NCBI GenBank assembly: GCA_964530075.1
Contig: CAZGXU010000002.1
Coordinates: 4,656-68,655 of the forward strand
Direction: 5' to 3'
Source: JANQEA01 sp964530075
GTDB taxonomy: Bacteria; Bipolaricaulota; Bipolaricaulia; UBA7950; UBA9294
DNA: 64,000 nt
Shown one piece after another: positions 51,801 to 59,898 of this stretch. Below the pieces are notes generated by a model. The model did not search any database. It had not been told where the DNA came from and saw only the letters and a list, made by a program, of their open reading frames with translations. The position numbers and the translations under genes are program-made. Every line of letters starts with the position of its first letter. Position 1 is the stretch's first letter.

Positions 51801-53147
51801 GCGGCCGAGCGGTCGATCGACCGACTGCAGCGGTCGGAGGGTTGGATCGAGGTCGAGTGGGCGGACGGGACGATCGGCTGGTCCGATCCTGAAGTCGCAT
51901 CTGGGATCCGGCGACTGACCCTGGCCGGCCGCCGGCGGCGGGTCACCACCGTCTTGCCGGAGGCGTACTCGCGGTATCTCCTCGCGCATCACCACACCGG
52001 CGCTCCATTGGCGGAGGAGGACCTCCTCGAGGTGATGGAGCAGCTGGCTGGCTGTCCACTGCCGACAGGCGTCTGGGACGACGTTCTGTCGATCCGGGTT
52101 CGCGGCTACGACCGCGGGATGCTCGATCGACTGGTCCGCAGCGGAGAACTCGCGTGGTACGGCCGTACGTCGGCCGGTGGGCAGCGGCATCTCGTCTTCG
52201 CGCCGCCGGGGTGCGGTCTCCGGGTCGGGCCCAGGGCAACGGGTGCGATCTCGGGTGAGCTCCCGCGTCGTGTGATCGAGTACCTCGACGGGCACGGCGC
52301 GTCCTTTCTCCACCGGATCGCCGCGGGGATCGATCGATCCCCGTCCGAGGTGGCCGCCGCGCTCTGGGCGTCGATCTGGGCGGGCCAGGTGACGAACGAC
52401 TCGCTCGACGTGGTCTGGGGCGAGGAGCCGCAGCCGGACCGATGGCACGGGCGACGGCGAGGAGCGACGTGGGGAGGCGGCCGGTGGACCTTGGTCGAGG
52501 CGGGCGGGCAGGAACGGCCGGACGACGACGTTCGCGCGCTCCTCAACGTCCTCGTTCATCGGTACGGAATCCTGAGTCGAGAGGTCCTCGGGAGGGAGGA
52601 GTCCGGATTGCGGTGGTCGGAGATCTATCCCGTGTTGACGCGCTGGGAGTGGGCGGGCCAGGTCGAACGCGGCCTGTTCGTCTCGGGCCTCTCCGCGCCG
52701 CAGTTCACCGCCCGGGACACGATCGATCGACTCGGGGAGCCGGAGGGGGACGGGGCGCCGGTCGTCGCCAACGTGTTCGATCCGGCGTGCATCTACGGTG
52801 ATCTCATCCCCATCGACCTCCCGAACGGCGAGCGATACGTCGTCCGTCACCACCCGTCCAACTACCTCGTCCTCCAGGCCGGGCGGCCGATCCTGTCGAT
52901 CGAGAATCGCGGGGAACGGCTGATCCCGCTCGCGGACCTCGGACACGACGAGCGTCGTGAGGCGCTCGCGACGCTTCCGGGGCTCGTTGAGGGGAGGACT
53001 CGACCGCCCTCGGTCCGAGTGAGGACGTGGGCCGGACGCCCGATCGCCGGGACGGCCGTCGCGGCCGAGTTGGAAGCGCTCGGCTTCGCGCGAGAGGATC
53101 GATCGATGATCCTCTATCGGGGGTATGCGGAAGGCGGACCGCCGTGA
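48837..53147 (+). CDS. lhr: ATP-dependent helicase Lhr (long form)
   Basis: 1436 residues, the length of full Lhr. Walker A LAPTGSGKT (44-52), DEIH in YVIVDEIHALCP, SATQRP, then GNSRRVVERLAAEIN and the motif V-VI region ATASMELGIDVGAIDLV and QRVGRAGH. The Lhr-specific winged-helix and beta-barrel core follows, and the C-terminal half (about 870-1436) contains the large extension with tandem winged helices seen in mycobacterial Lhr. It translocates 3' to 5' on DNA and unwinds RNA-DNA hybrids. GGAGAATGA precedes the ATG. The pus10 gene overlaps its stop (GTGA), so the two are one operon. Confidence 0.96.
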   Translation: MHKELLSLFHPATARWFRESFARPTPPQVKGWPEIAAGKNTLILAPTGSGKTLAAFLYAIDELITRQGEEEAEARGVHTLYLSPLKALANDIERNLDPPLRGIRAAAERLGVDLPEIRVGLRTGDTPSAERQRMVRNPPDLLITTPESLHLLLTSTRARGMLRTVRYVIVDEIHALCPNKRGTFLSLVLERLDELTPLSPIRIGLSATQRPLEEVARFLGGYEADGTARPVTVVDAGMRKDLDLAVIVSVEDMKDLPRAEDMTRSIWPSIYERLLELIEEHTSTLIFGNSRRVVERLAAEINRLAGAPIARAHHGSVSKEERHRIEEDLKAGRLPALVATASMELGIDVGAIDLVCQVEAPFSVASGLQRVGRAGHLVRATSVGRMIPKTRADLLVMAAMSRAMLRGEISAIRVPRNPLDVLAQQMVAMVAMDEWTVDRLFDRIRRAVPYRDLPRETYLAVLELLAGRYRAPASPALRPRISWERSTGRLFPLPGSRHAVVLNGGAIPDTGQYVMVLEDGTTRIGELDEEFVFERRLGETFILGTGCWRILEVTHDRVIVAPAEEHEGMMPFWKGEGLGRDAEFGARFGAFLRECKARLESGDLEAWLAAECALDPTAARNLAGYLSDQRERGGVIPNDRRILIDVFRNEAGDARMSVISPFGRAFHLTLLLGVQRRLREGGHEPLEAIYSGDGILFRPGGIPIESLIDAIRGLRADRIVDDIVAELESTPFFAMRFRRNAGRALLLPRARPGRRTPLWLQRLRAHDLLVVAGEHPDFPIVTETYREIVEDELPLEAVQAFLREVEEGAAGFAVRRDRRPSPFSGSLLLDFTGKYLYEEDAPVARAGRREGLGEDVARLLSERIRGETLFDPDAVRTMDERLQGLAPYNRARDGAEVVELLRRIGDLTEEEVVARCEPAASSVLSDLVEDGRIARVAVPGSPLPERLVAADDVEQYRRMSDADVREIVRRYVSARAVTSRPEVLARYPAAERSIDRLQRSEGWIEVEWADGTIGWSDPEVASGIRRLTLAGRRRRVTTVLPEAYSRYLLAHHHTGAPLAEEDLLEVMEQLAGCPLPTGVWDDVLSIRVRGYDRGMLDRLVRSGELAWYGRTSAGGQRHLVFAPPGCGLRVGPRATGAISGELPRRVIEYLDGHGASFLHRIAAGIDRSPSEVAAALWASIWAGQVTNDSLDVVWGEEPQPDRWHGRRRGATWGGGRWTLVEAGGQERPDDDVRALLNVLVHRYGILSREVLGREESGLRWSEIYPVLTRWEWAGQVERGLFVSGLSAPQFTARDTIDRLGEPEGDGAPVVANVFDPACIYGDLIPIDLPNGERYVVRHHPSNYLVLQAGRPILSIENRGERLIPLADLGHDERREALATLPGLVEGRTRPPSVRVRTWAGRPIAGTAVAAELEALGFAREDRSMILYRGYAEGGPP

Positions 53148-54415
53148 GCCTGAGATTCGATGCCGCCCAGCTCGAACGCGCGCGGGAGATCCTCACCGCG
53201 GGGCCGATCTGCGACGAGTGCCTCGGGCGGCCGTTCGCCCGGGTCGGGCGGGGGTTGGCGAACACCGAGCGCGGACAGGCGCTCCGCGCCGGCCTCTCCG
53301 AGCGGGGGAAGGCGGGCGTCTGCTGGGTCTGCGGCGGGCTGTTCGATCGCGCCGGGGCGTGTGCGGAGCGCGCCGCGAGGGAGGTCGCGGGGATCGAGTT
53401 CGACACCTACCTGTTCGGAGTGCAGCTTACCCCGCGGCTTGAGGAGATGGAGGCGTTCTTCGACGAGCGGTTTCCGAGCGACGAGGGAGAGTCGCTGAAG
53501 CACGCGTTCAACCGGGTCGTCGGCAAGGCGTTCGAGGCCCGGCTCGGGCGGCCGGCGACGGTCGGGTTCGCGTCGCCCGACGTCTCGTTCGTCATCGACC
53601 TGGCGTCGGATGCGCTGCGACTGCACGTCGCGTCCCTCTACGTCTACGGCCGGTATCGGAAGCTGGCTCGCGGGATGCCCCAGACGAAGTGGCCCTGCCG
53701 GCGGTGCCGCGGGCGCGGCTGCCCGTCGTGCGGCTTCACCGGGAAGCAGTACCCCGAATCGGTGGAGGAGTGGATCGCGGCCCCGCTGCTCGAGGCGGCC
53801 GGGGCCGAGACCGCCCGCCTCCACGGGGCCGGCCGAGAGGACATCGACGCGAGGATGCTCGGCGGCGGCCGGCCGTTCGTCCTGGAAGTCCTCGCCCCGC
53901 GGCGGCGGACGCTCGACCTGGCGGCGCTCCGCGAGGACGTGAACGATCGGGCGGTGGGAAAGGTGGAGGTCTCGTCGCTGTCGTTCGTCGATCGCCGGGC
54001 GGTCGCGACGCTCAAGGAGTCGCGCGCGGCGAAGCGTTACCGCGCGATCGTCGAGTTCGAGGAGGCGGTGAGCCCGAAGCGGCTCAACGAGGCGCTCTCC
54101 TCGCTGCTCGGGGAGATCGCGCAGCGTACACCGCGGAGGGTCGCGCATCGGCGCGCCGACCGGGTCCGCCTTCGCCGTCTGCTGTCCGCGTCCGGAAAGG
54201 TCGAGTCCCCGCGGCGGGCAGTCCTCGATCTCGAAGGCGAGGGGGGGCTCTACATCAAGGAGCTGGTTTCGGGGGACGAAGGAAGGACGAGCCCAAACCT
54301 GAGCGACCGCCTCGGGGTCGGCGCCGCCGTGACCGAGCTGGACGTCCTGGAGGTGCGTTCCTGCGCGTTCCCGGAGGGAGGTGGCTCCGTGGACAACACG
54401 GAAGCGCTTCCGTAA
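53144..54415 (+). CDS. pus10: Pus10-type tRNA pseudouridine synthase (archaeal/eukaryotic family)
   Basis: 423 residues from the GTG overlapping the lhr stop. An N-terminal zinc module (Cys 23, 26, 60, 63: CDECLGRPFARVGRGLANTERG and CWVCGG) and a THUMP-like region with a second Cys cluster (185, 188, 193, 196) lead into TGKQYPESVEEWI. The catalytic part reads GREDIDARMLGGGRPFVLEV (the active-site Asp is in GREDID, residues 230-235), then NDRAVGKVEVSSL, RTPRRVAHRRADRVR and GGLYIKELVSGDEGRTSPNLSDRLG. Every landmark of archaeal Pus10 is present. Archaeal Pus10 makes pseudouridine 54/55 in the T-loop of tRNA; bacteria use TruB for U55. Its presence here is unusual and suggests ancient transfer. 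Confidence 0.92.
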   Translation: MSLRFDAAQLERAREILTAGPICDECLGRPFARVGRGLANTERGQALRAGLSERGKAGVCWVCGGLFDRAGACAERAAREVAGIEFDTYLFGVQLTPRLEEMEAFFDERFPSDEGESLKHAFNRVVGKAFEARLGRPATVGFASPDVSFVIDLASDALRLHVASLYVYGRYRKLARGMPQTKWPCRRCRGRGCPSCGFTGKQYPESVEEWIAAPLLEAAGAETARLHGAGREDIDARMLGGGRPFVLEVLAPRRRTLDLAALREDVNDRAVGKVEVSSLSFVDRRAVATLKESRAAKRYRAIVEFEEAVSPKRLNEALSSLLGEIAQRTPRRVAHRRADRVRLRRLLSASGKVESPRRAVLDLEGEGGLYIKELVSGDEGRTSPNLSDRLGVGAAVTELDVLEVRSCAFPEGGGSVDNTEALP

Positions 54416-54418
54416 AGT
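54390..54418 (+). promoter_or_regulatory. Promoter of sigma factor gene with central palindrome
   Basis: TGGACA (54390-54395), a 17-base spacer and TAAAGT (54413-54418). The spacer contains the perfect palindrome CGGAAGCGCTTCCG (54399-54412), a likely operator. It lies over the end of pus10; the leader would be about nine bases. Confidence 0.5.
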
Positions 54419-54433
54419 TGGCCCGGAACGATC

Positions 54434-55303
54434 ATGAAAACGGAGTGGCAAAGCACACAGGAACAACGCCACGGGCTCCCCTCGCCGTTGGACATCTACT
54501 TCCGCGAGATCGGGCGGTTCCCGCTCCTGTCGGCCGACGACGAGCGGAGACTGGCCCGCCGGATGGCGGCCGGCGTGGACGGGGCGAGGGATCGGCTGAT
54601 CGTGTGCAATCTGCGGCTCGTCGCGAGGATCGCCCAGGAGTACACCGACGTGGGGCTCCCCCTGATCGACCTCATTCAGGAAGGGAACATCGGCCTGATC
54701 GAGGCGATCGACAGATTCGACCCGGAGCGAGGATATCGACTGAGCACGTACTCGTCCTGGTGGATCCGCCGCTCGATCCTGATGGCGATCAACAATCACG
54801 CCCGGATGATCCGGATCCCCGACTACCTGTTCCGCGCCGTCCGGCGGCTGGCGCAGATGCGCTCGATGGCCGAAGGCGGCGTGATCGAGGAGGAGGAAAT
54901 CACCGAGGCGGTCGGGATCTCGATCGATCGGCTCCGCCAGATCGAGGCGCAGGTCAACGAGATCGTCTCCCTCGATCAGGTGATCGGCGAGGAAGGAGAC
55001 GACACGCTGGAGGATCGGATCATCGACGAGAATGGCCTCTCCCCCGAGCACGAGGCGCTTCGGCTCCTCTTCCGCGACGAGTTGGAGGCGGTCCTCGACA
55101 GGATCCCCGCTCGCCAGGCGTTCGCCATCCGCCTTCACTACGGGATCGAGGACGGATGCCCGCACAACTTCGCCGAGGTCGGCCGGATCATGAAGATCAG
55201 CCGCGAGCGCGTCCGGCAGTTGGTGCGTGAGGGGATGGACAGCATCACCGACCGGTGGGGGGAGCAGGCCCTCGAGGCGTATCGGAGCCTGCTGACCGAA
55301 TAG
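54434..55303 (+). CDS. RNA polymerase sigma-70 family factor (group 1/2, RpoD/RpoS-like)
   Basis: 289 residues. Region 1.2 SPLDIYFREIGRFPLLSADDERRLARRM, region 2 with IVCNLRLVARIAQEYTDVGLPLIDLIQEGNIGLIEAIDRFD and the promoter-melting SWWIRRSILMAINNHARMIRIPDYL, region 3, and region 4 with the helix-turn-helix NFAEVGRIMKISRERVRQLVREG. Region 1.1 is lacking, so it resembles RpoS/HrdB-like group 2 sigmas or the short primary sigma of some phyla. Whether it is the housekeeping factor cannot be decided. It is transcribed from its own promoter, which carries a palindrome. Confidence 0.95.
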   Translation: MKTEWQSTQEQRHGLPSPLDIYFREIGRFPLLSADDERRLARRMAAGVDGARDRLIVCNLRLVARIAQEYTDVGLPLIDLIQEGNIGLIEAIDRFDPERGYRLSTYSSWWIRRSILMAINNHARMIRIPDYLFRAVRRLAQMRSMAEGGVIEEEEITEAVGISIDRLRQIEAQVNEIVSLDQVIGEEGDDTLEDRIIDENGLSPEHEALRLLFRDELEAVLDRIPARQAFAIRLHYGIEDGCPHNFAEVGRIMKISRERVRQLVREGMDSITDRWGEQALEAYRSLLTE

Positions 55304-55321
55304 CGACGGCCGACGCTCGAT

Positions 55322-56371
55322 TCAACCGACCGGGTCGATCCGCCCTGCACGGAGCTGGCCGCATCCGGCCTGGATCTCCACCCCCCGACGGACGCGAATC
55401 GTCACCGGGACGCCGCGCGTCTCGAGCACCTCGGAGAACCGACCGACCCGCTCGTCCGAGCTCCGCTTCCAGGCGAGGCCGGGGACCGGGTTGAGCGGGA
55501 TCAGGTTCACGTGGCAGAGGAGCCCGCGCAGCAGGTCGGCGAGCTCGCGGGCGTGGGCTTGCGAATCGTTGATTCCGGCGATGAGGGCGACCTCGAACGT
55601 GATTCGACGGTTCGTCCGGTCGACGTAGTCCCGGCATGCGCGGAGGAGAGGGCCGAGCGGATACGTTCGGTCGATCGGAAGGAGACGTTCTCGCAGCCCG
55701 TCGTTCGCGGCGTGGAGAGAGACCGCCAGGTTGACTTGCAGGTCCTCGTCCGCGAACCGCTCGATCCCCGGGATGATCCCGACGGTTGAGACGGTGAACG
55801 ACCTCGCGCCGAGTCCGAACCCCCGTGGATCGTTGAGGACGCGGATCGAGGCGAGGGTGGCATCGTAGTTCGCGAAAGGCTCTCCCGCCCCCATATAGAC
55901 GACGTTCGTCAGGTGCCGGCCCTCTTGCCGGAAGTCCCGCGCGGCGTGGAGGACCTGCGAAACGATCTCGCCGGACGAGAGATGGCGCTTGAATCCGCCC
56001 TGTCCGGTGGCGCAGATCCGGCAGCCCATCGCGCACCCGATCTGGGTCGAGACGCAGACGGTCCGCCGATCGTCGTACCGCATCGAGACGGTCTCGATCG
56101 CCTCGCCGTCCGAGAGCCGCAGGAGCGTCTTCCGCGTCCGGCCGTCCCGGCTCTCCTGCGCCGCCTCAACGCGGAGGACGCCGAAGGGGAGCCGGTCCTC
56201 CAGCTCGGCCCGGAGCCGGACCGGGAGGGTCGTCATCTCGCGGTAGGAGTTGACCAGATCGCGATAGACGGCGCGCCAGATCTGCTCGGCGCGATAGGGC
56301 GGCTCCCCGAGCTCGGCCAGCCGATCCCGAAGGGCGCCGAGGGGGAGGTCGAGAAGGAGCGGCTCAGCCAT
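55322..56371 (-). CDS. rlmN: Dual-specificity RNA methyltransferase RlmN
   Basis: 349 residues. The radical SAM triad CAMGCRIC (Cys 113, 117, 120) follows CVSTQIG; FSGMGEP-type motif here VYMGAGEPFANYD; the mechanistic Cys near the C-terminus is in QAGCGQLRAG (about residue 337). It methylates C2 of A2503 in 23S rRNA and A37 of some tRNAs. The start overlaps the ligA stop by 8 bases, so it is translated after ligA. It is convergent with the sigma factor gene, with 18 bases between the stops. Confidence 0.97.
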   Translation of the reverse strand: MAEPLLLDLPLGALRDRLAELGEPPYRAEQIWRAVYRDLVNSYREMTTLPVRLRAELEDRLPFGVLRVEAAQESRDGRTRKTLLRLSDGEAIETVSMRYDDRRTVCVSTQIGCAMGCRICATGQGGFKRHLSSGEIVSQVLHAARDFRQEGRHLTNVVYMGAGEPFANYDATLASIRVLNDPRGFGLGARSFTVSTVGIIPGIERFADEDLQVNLAVSLHAANDGLRERLLPIDRTYPLGPLLRACRDYVDRTNRRITFEVALIAGINDSQAHARELADLLRGLLCHVNLIPLNPVPGLAWKRSSDERVGRFSEVLETRGVPVTIRVRRGVEIQAGCGQLRAGRIDPVG

Positions 56372-58376
56372 GTCGTTCGAGGAGCGAGAGGAACTCCGCC
56401 TCCTCCAGCCGTCGGACGCCGAGGTCCCGCGCTCTGTCCGCCTTCGAGCCGGGGTTCGCCCCGACGACGACGAAGTCGGTCGTCCGGCTCACGGTGGAGG
56501 AGACGGTCGCACCGAGCGTCTTGACGCGCTCGCCCGCCTCGCTTCGCGTCATCGAGGAGAGGGTTCCGGTGAAGACGAAGCGCTTCCCGGCGAGCGGGCC
56601 GGCGTGCTCGCCCGCGGCCGGTGCGGTGACCCTCAGGCCGACGTCGCGAAGCTCGGCGATCGTCCTCCGGTTCGCCTCGTTCCGGAAGAATTCGACGATC
56701 CCCGCCGCCGTCTTCGGGCCGATCTCCGGGAGGGACGTGAGGGATTCCTCGTCGGCGTCGATGATCCGATCGAGCGAGTGGAACGCTTCGGCGAGGATCT
56801 CCGCCGCGCGGTCTCCGACCTCGGGAATGCCGAGCGCGAACAGGAACCGGCCGAGCGGCACGTCCTTCGCCGCGTCCAGCGCCGCCAGGAGATTGTCGGC
56901 CGACTTCGGCCCGAGCCGCTCCAATCCGATCAACGTCTCCCGCTCGAGCCGGAATAGATCGGCGAAGGCGGTCACGAGCCCCTTCTCCACGAGCTGGCGG
57001 ACGAGCTTGTACCCGAGCCCCTCGACGTCGAGACCCCCTCTGGAGACGAAGTGGAGGATCGACTGCTGGAACCGGGCCGGGCAGGCGGTGTTCAGGCATC
57101 GGTGCGCCACCTCGCCCTCGAACCGGACGACGTCCGAGCCGCAGGCGGGACAGGTCTTGGGCATCGTGAAACGGCGCTCTTCCCCGGTCCGGCGCTCGGG
57201 GAGCGCCCTGACGACCTGAGGGATGACGTCCCCGGCGCGCTGGACGACGACCGTGTCGCCGATCAGGACGCCCTTCCGCTCGATCTCGTCTTCGTTATGA
57301 AGCGTGGCGCTCGTGATCTCCACCCCGTGCACTCGCACCGGCTCGAGGACGGCGATCGGGGTGAGGACCCCCGTCCGCCCGACGGAGACGACGATGTCGG
57401 TGAGCCGCGTGATCCCCTGCTGCGCCGGGAACTTCCCGGCGATCGCCCAGCGGGGGCTTCGGCTGACGGTCCCGGCGGTCCGCCGCGCGGCGAAGTCGTC
57501 GACCTTGACGACGACGCCGTCCGTCTCGTAGGGGAGGTCGTCTCGCTCCTCCATCAGCCTGCGGTAGAACGCGACGGCCGGCTCGATCCCGACGCAGACC
57601 TCGTACAGGGGGTTGACGCGAAGGCCGAGGGCCGGGAGCCCGCTCAGCAGCTCGGCCTGCGACTCGATCGTCATCCCGGCGAGCCGACCGACATCGTAGC
57701 AGTAGATCTTCAGCGGCCGCCCCGCCGTCACCTGCGGGTCGAGCTGGCGGAGCGATCCGGCCGCGAGGTTCCGTGGGTTGGCGAAGGGCGGCAGGCCCTC
57801 TTCCTCCCGTCGGGCATTCAGCGCGCTCAGGTCCGCTTTATCGATGTAGACCTCGCCTCGGACCTCCAGGAGATCGGGCACGGTCCCGGCGTCCGCGCGG
57901 AGGCGGAGCGGGACGGAGGGGATCGTCCGGAGGTTCGCGGTGACGTCCTCTCCGTCGCGGCCGTCGCCGCGCGTCGATCCCTGGCTGAAAAGGCCGTCCC
58001 GATAGACGAGCTCGACCGAGAGGCCGTCGAGCTTCGGCTCGGCGACGTAGGTGACCTCGTCCGTATCGAGGATCGCTCGGATCCGCCGGTCGAAGTCGCG
58101 AAGGCCTTCCTCGTCGAACGCGTTTCCCAGGCTGAGCATCGGGACGGAGTGCCGGACCGTGGCGAACCCGTCGGCCGGTGCCGAGCCGACGCGCTGCGAC
58201 GGCGAATCGGGGGTCACCAGATCGCGGCGCTCGGATTCGAGTTCGATCAGGCGCCGGAAGAGCGCGTCGTACTCAGCGTCGGACACTTCCGGACGATCGA
58301 GCACGTAGTAGAGGTAGTCGTGATGCTCGATCTCCTGACGGAGCAGTTCGATCTCTCGTTTCGGGTCGGTGGCCAT
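56364..58376 (-). CDS. ligA: NAD+-dependent DNA ligase LigA
   Basis: 670 residues, standard length. The Ia domain (YYVLDRPEVSDAEYDAL), adenylation domain with Lys 115 in AEPKLDGLSVELVYRDG, OB fold, the zinc finger CPACGS...HRCLNTACPARFQ (four Cys), helix-hairpin-helix repeats and a C-terminal BRCT domain (GKRFVFTGTLSSMTRSEAGERVKTLGA). It seals nicks in replication and repair using NAD+. The start has no Shine-Dalgarno but a strong promoter ending 9 bases before the ATG, so the mRNA is leaderless. Confidence 0.98.
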   Translation of the reverse strand: MATDPKREIELLRQEIEHHDYLYYVLDRPEVSDAEYDALFRRLIELESERRDLVTPDSPSQRVGSAPADGFATVRHSVPMLSLGNAFDEEGLRDFDRRIRAILDTDEVTYVAEPKLDGLSVELVYRDGLFSQGSTRGDGRDGEDVTANLRTIPSVPLRLRADAGTVPDLLEVRGEVYIDKADLSALNARREEEGLPPFANPRNLAAGSLRQLDPQVTAGRPLKIYCYDVGRLAGMTIESQAELLSGLPALGLRVNPLYEVCVGIEPAVAFYRRLMEERDDLPYETDGVVVKVDDFAARRTAGTVSRSPRWAIAGKFPAQQGITRLTDIVVSVGRTGVLTPIAVLEPVRVHGVEITSATLHNEDEIERKGVLIGDTVVVQRAGDVIPQVVRALPERRTGEERRFTMPKTCPACGSDVVRFEGEVAHRCLNTACPARFQQSILHFVSRGGLDVEGLGYKLVRQLVEKGLVTAFADLFRLERETLIGLERLGPKSADNLLAALDAAKDVPLGRFLFALGIPEVGDRAAEILAEAFHSLDRIIDADEESLTSLPEIGPKTAAGIVEFFRNEANRRTIAELRDVGLRVTAPAAGEHAGPLAGKRFVFTGTLSSMTRSEAGERVKTLGATVSSTVSRTTDFVVVGANPGSKADRARDLGVRRLEEAEFLSLLERHG

Positions 58377-58385
58377 TTCGTGGAA

Positions 58386-58414
58386 AGGGTCTTTGAGATC
58401 CCGGCGGCTGTCAA
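58386..58414 (-). promoter_or_regulatory. ligA promoter, leaderless
   Basis: Minus strand: a perfect TTGACA (58409-58414), a 17-base spacer and GACCCT (58386-58391), then 9 bases to the ligA ATG at 58376. The -35 overlaps the stop codon of the upstream gene. Confidence 0.65.
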
Positions 58415-59619
58415 GACGTCGATCCGCCGACGGTGGCGGACCTTTCGTCCGCCGGAGGCTCCGGTGGAGGCGCGCTCCTCTCCGTCAGTTCGGACGCAAG
58501 TCGTACGAGCTCAAGACGCTCGACGTTCACCCCGGTGAGAAACCAGAAGACGCCGTCCCGTTCCCAGACCAGCTCGCGCGGGGCCTGGGACGGCTCAATG
58601 CCGGCCGCGTGGTCCTCCCACAACTTCCGGCGATCGAAGAACCGCGCGGGCCGATCGGCGATCGTCAGCTCCTCGCCCGACTCCGCGGCCGTCACCCTTC
58701 GTCGGGCCATGTTCCGGCTCAGGTAGTTGCCGACGCGGAAGGTGACGAATCCGGTTCGCTCGTCCTCGCCCTCCGTGCGGCGGACGAACGTAGCGGCGCA
58801 GTAGGCCCTCCTGTGCTCCGTGTCCTCGGTGAGGAGCGCACCCGCATCGATCGACGCGTACTCGGTCTCGCGGAAGGGGTCGAGCGAGAGCGGAAAGGGG
58901 AGGCGCGTGGACAGCTCGTCGACCCCGAGCCACGCCTCGTGGAAGACGCGCGTCCCTTCGGGTGGCGAGAAGGGCGGAGGCGCATCGGGCGTGATGCGGA
59001 TCCCGCTGTAGCGGATCGTCACGCGGCCGTCGGGCCCGAGGAGTTGGTGGGTCTGAGAGGACGGCGCGGGAGAGAAGCTCAAGCGAACCGGGAACAGGGT
59101 CTCCACGTCGAACGCGACCGACGCCCTCGACGTGAGGAAAGCGACCCTCTTGAAGGCGCGTGCGCGATGCGCGCGCTTCGGCTTCAACGACAGTGCCCGC
59201 GCATCGCGACCGTCGATCGTCTCCATCCCGAGGTCGCGGAGGAGGAAGTCGTGGAGCAAGTCCCGAAGGTACCCGATTTCTCCGAGCAGGGGCATCTCGG
59301 GAAGGGGTTCGAACAGGGAGCGGGACGCTTTGACGATGCAGACGCCGGTGGAGGCGTCGTACAGCCAGGTCTGGGCGCCATCGAAGTACAAGGAGAGGCC
59401 GACGATCTCGTCGGCGGTGTGATCCGCGTCTCCGGTCAGGCGCTCCTCCAGCTCGAGAAACGGGTTCACGTAGGTCCGGTACTCCACGGTGAGGCGTTCC
59501 GGACGATGGCACCCGACCCTCGCGACGACGCGGATCGGTCCGGCTTCCACCGTCTCCGTCGCCTCGAACCCGGACAGGTTGCGACAGGCCTCGACGACGG
59601 CTCGCGCGAAGACCGGCAT
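58411..59619 (-). CDS. Hypothetical protein, possibly LolA-like fold
   Basis: 402 residues from the ATG at 59619, which follows AGAGAGGAG (an in-frame ATG at 59643 is the alternative). No signal peptide or membrane helix is visible. The N-terminal 200 residues alternate short beta strands (for example GPIRVVARVGCHRPERLTVEYRTY and TWLYDASTGVCIVKA) in the manner of LolA/RseB-like lipid-binding folds, but the match is weak. The C-terminal part (VTFRVGNYLSRNMARRR, VFWFLTGVNVERLELVRLAS) gives no family. It ends at the ligA promoter. Its function is unknown; I would not transfer a LolA role without a structure comparison. Confidence 0.7.
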   Translation of the reverse strand: MPVFARAVVEACRNLSGFEATETVEAGPIRVVARVGCHRPERLTVEYRTYVNPFLELEERLTGDADHTADEIVGLSLYFDGAQTWLYDASTGVCIVKASRSLFEPLPEMPLLGEIGYLRDLLHDFLLRDLGMETIDGRDARALSLKPKRAHRARAFKRVAFLTSRASVAFDVETLFPVRLSFSPAPSSQTHQLLGPDGRVTIRYSGIRITPDAPPPFSPPEGTRVFHEAWLGVDELSTRLPFPLSLDPFRETEYASIDAGALLTEDTEHRRAYCAATFVRRTEGEDERTGFVTFRVGNYLSRNMARRRVTAAESGEELTIADRPARFFDRRKLWEDHAAGIEPSQAPRELVWERDGVFWFLTGVNVERLELVRLASELTERSAPPPEPPADERSATVGGSTS

Positions 59620-59654
59620 CGGCTCCTCTCTGTGTGTCGTCATCGTCGGACGAT

Positions 59655-59660
59655 AGTATA
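59655..59660 (-). promoter_or_regulatory. -10 box upstream of hypothetical protein gene
   Basis: TATACT on the minus strand, about 35 bases before the chosen ATG at 59619; the -35 region is not clear. Confidence 0.45.
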
Positions 59661-59898
59661 CCTGGATCGAGCCGTGATCCCGACCGCGGTCCGGCTCCTG
59701 TCGCGGTCGCCGACTGCCGCAAATGTCTCCATCAAATGGGGGACATGCGGAGGGGTGACGAAGTTCCGCCCGCCGGAGCAAACCGCGTACGATTGCGCCT
59801 TCCCGAGATGGCATTCGGTGCAGTCTGGGCGCTGCAACTGCGTATTCGCGCCGCTTTGCGCCCGTCTCAGCCGAGCTCGGCGGCGGGACAAGTGGCGC
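59661..59898. other. Intergenic region with a strong stem-loop
   Basis: No gene seen. The sequence from CCGC at 59717 to GCGG at 59750 folds into a stem of about 12 bp (CCGCA, TGTC, TCC paired with GGG, GACA, TGCGG) around the loop ATCAAAT. It could be an RNA element or a terminator; nothing known matches. Confidence 0.4.

Noticed and set aside
49278..52946. 1222-codon open frame antisense to lhr
   Set aside because: High G+C third positions in lhr create a long antisense frame; composition is Arg/Pro/Asp-rich and no motif is present.
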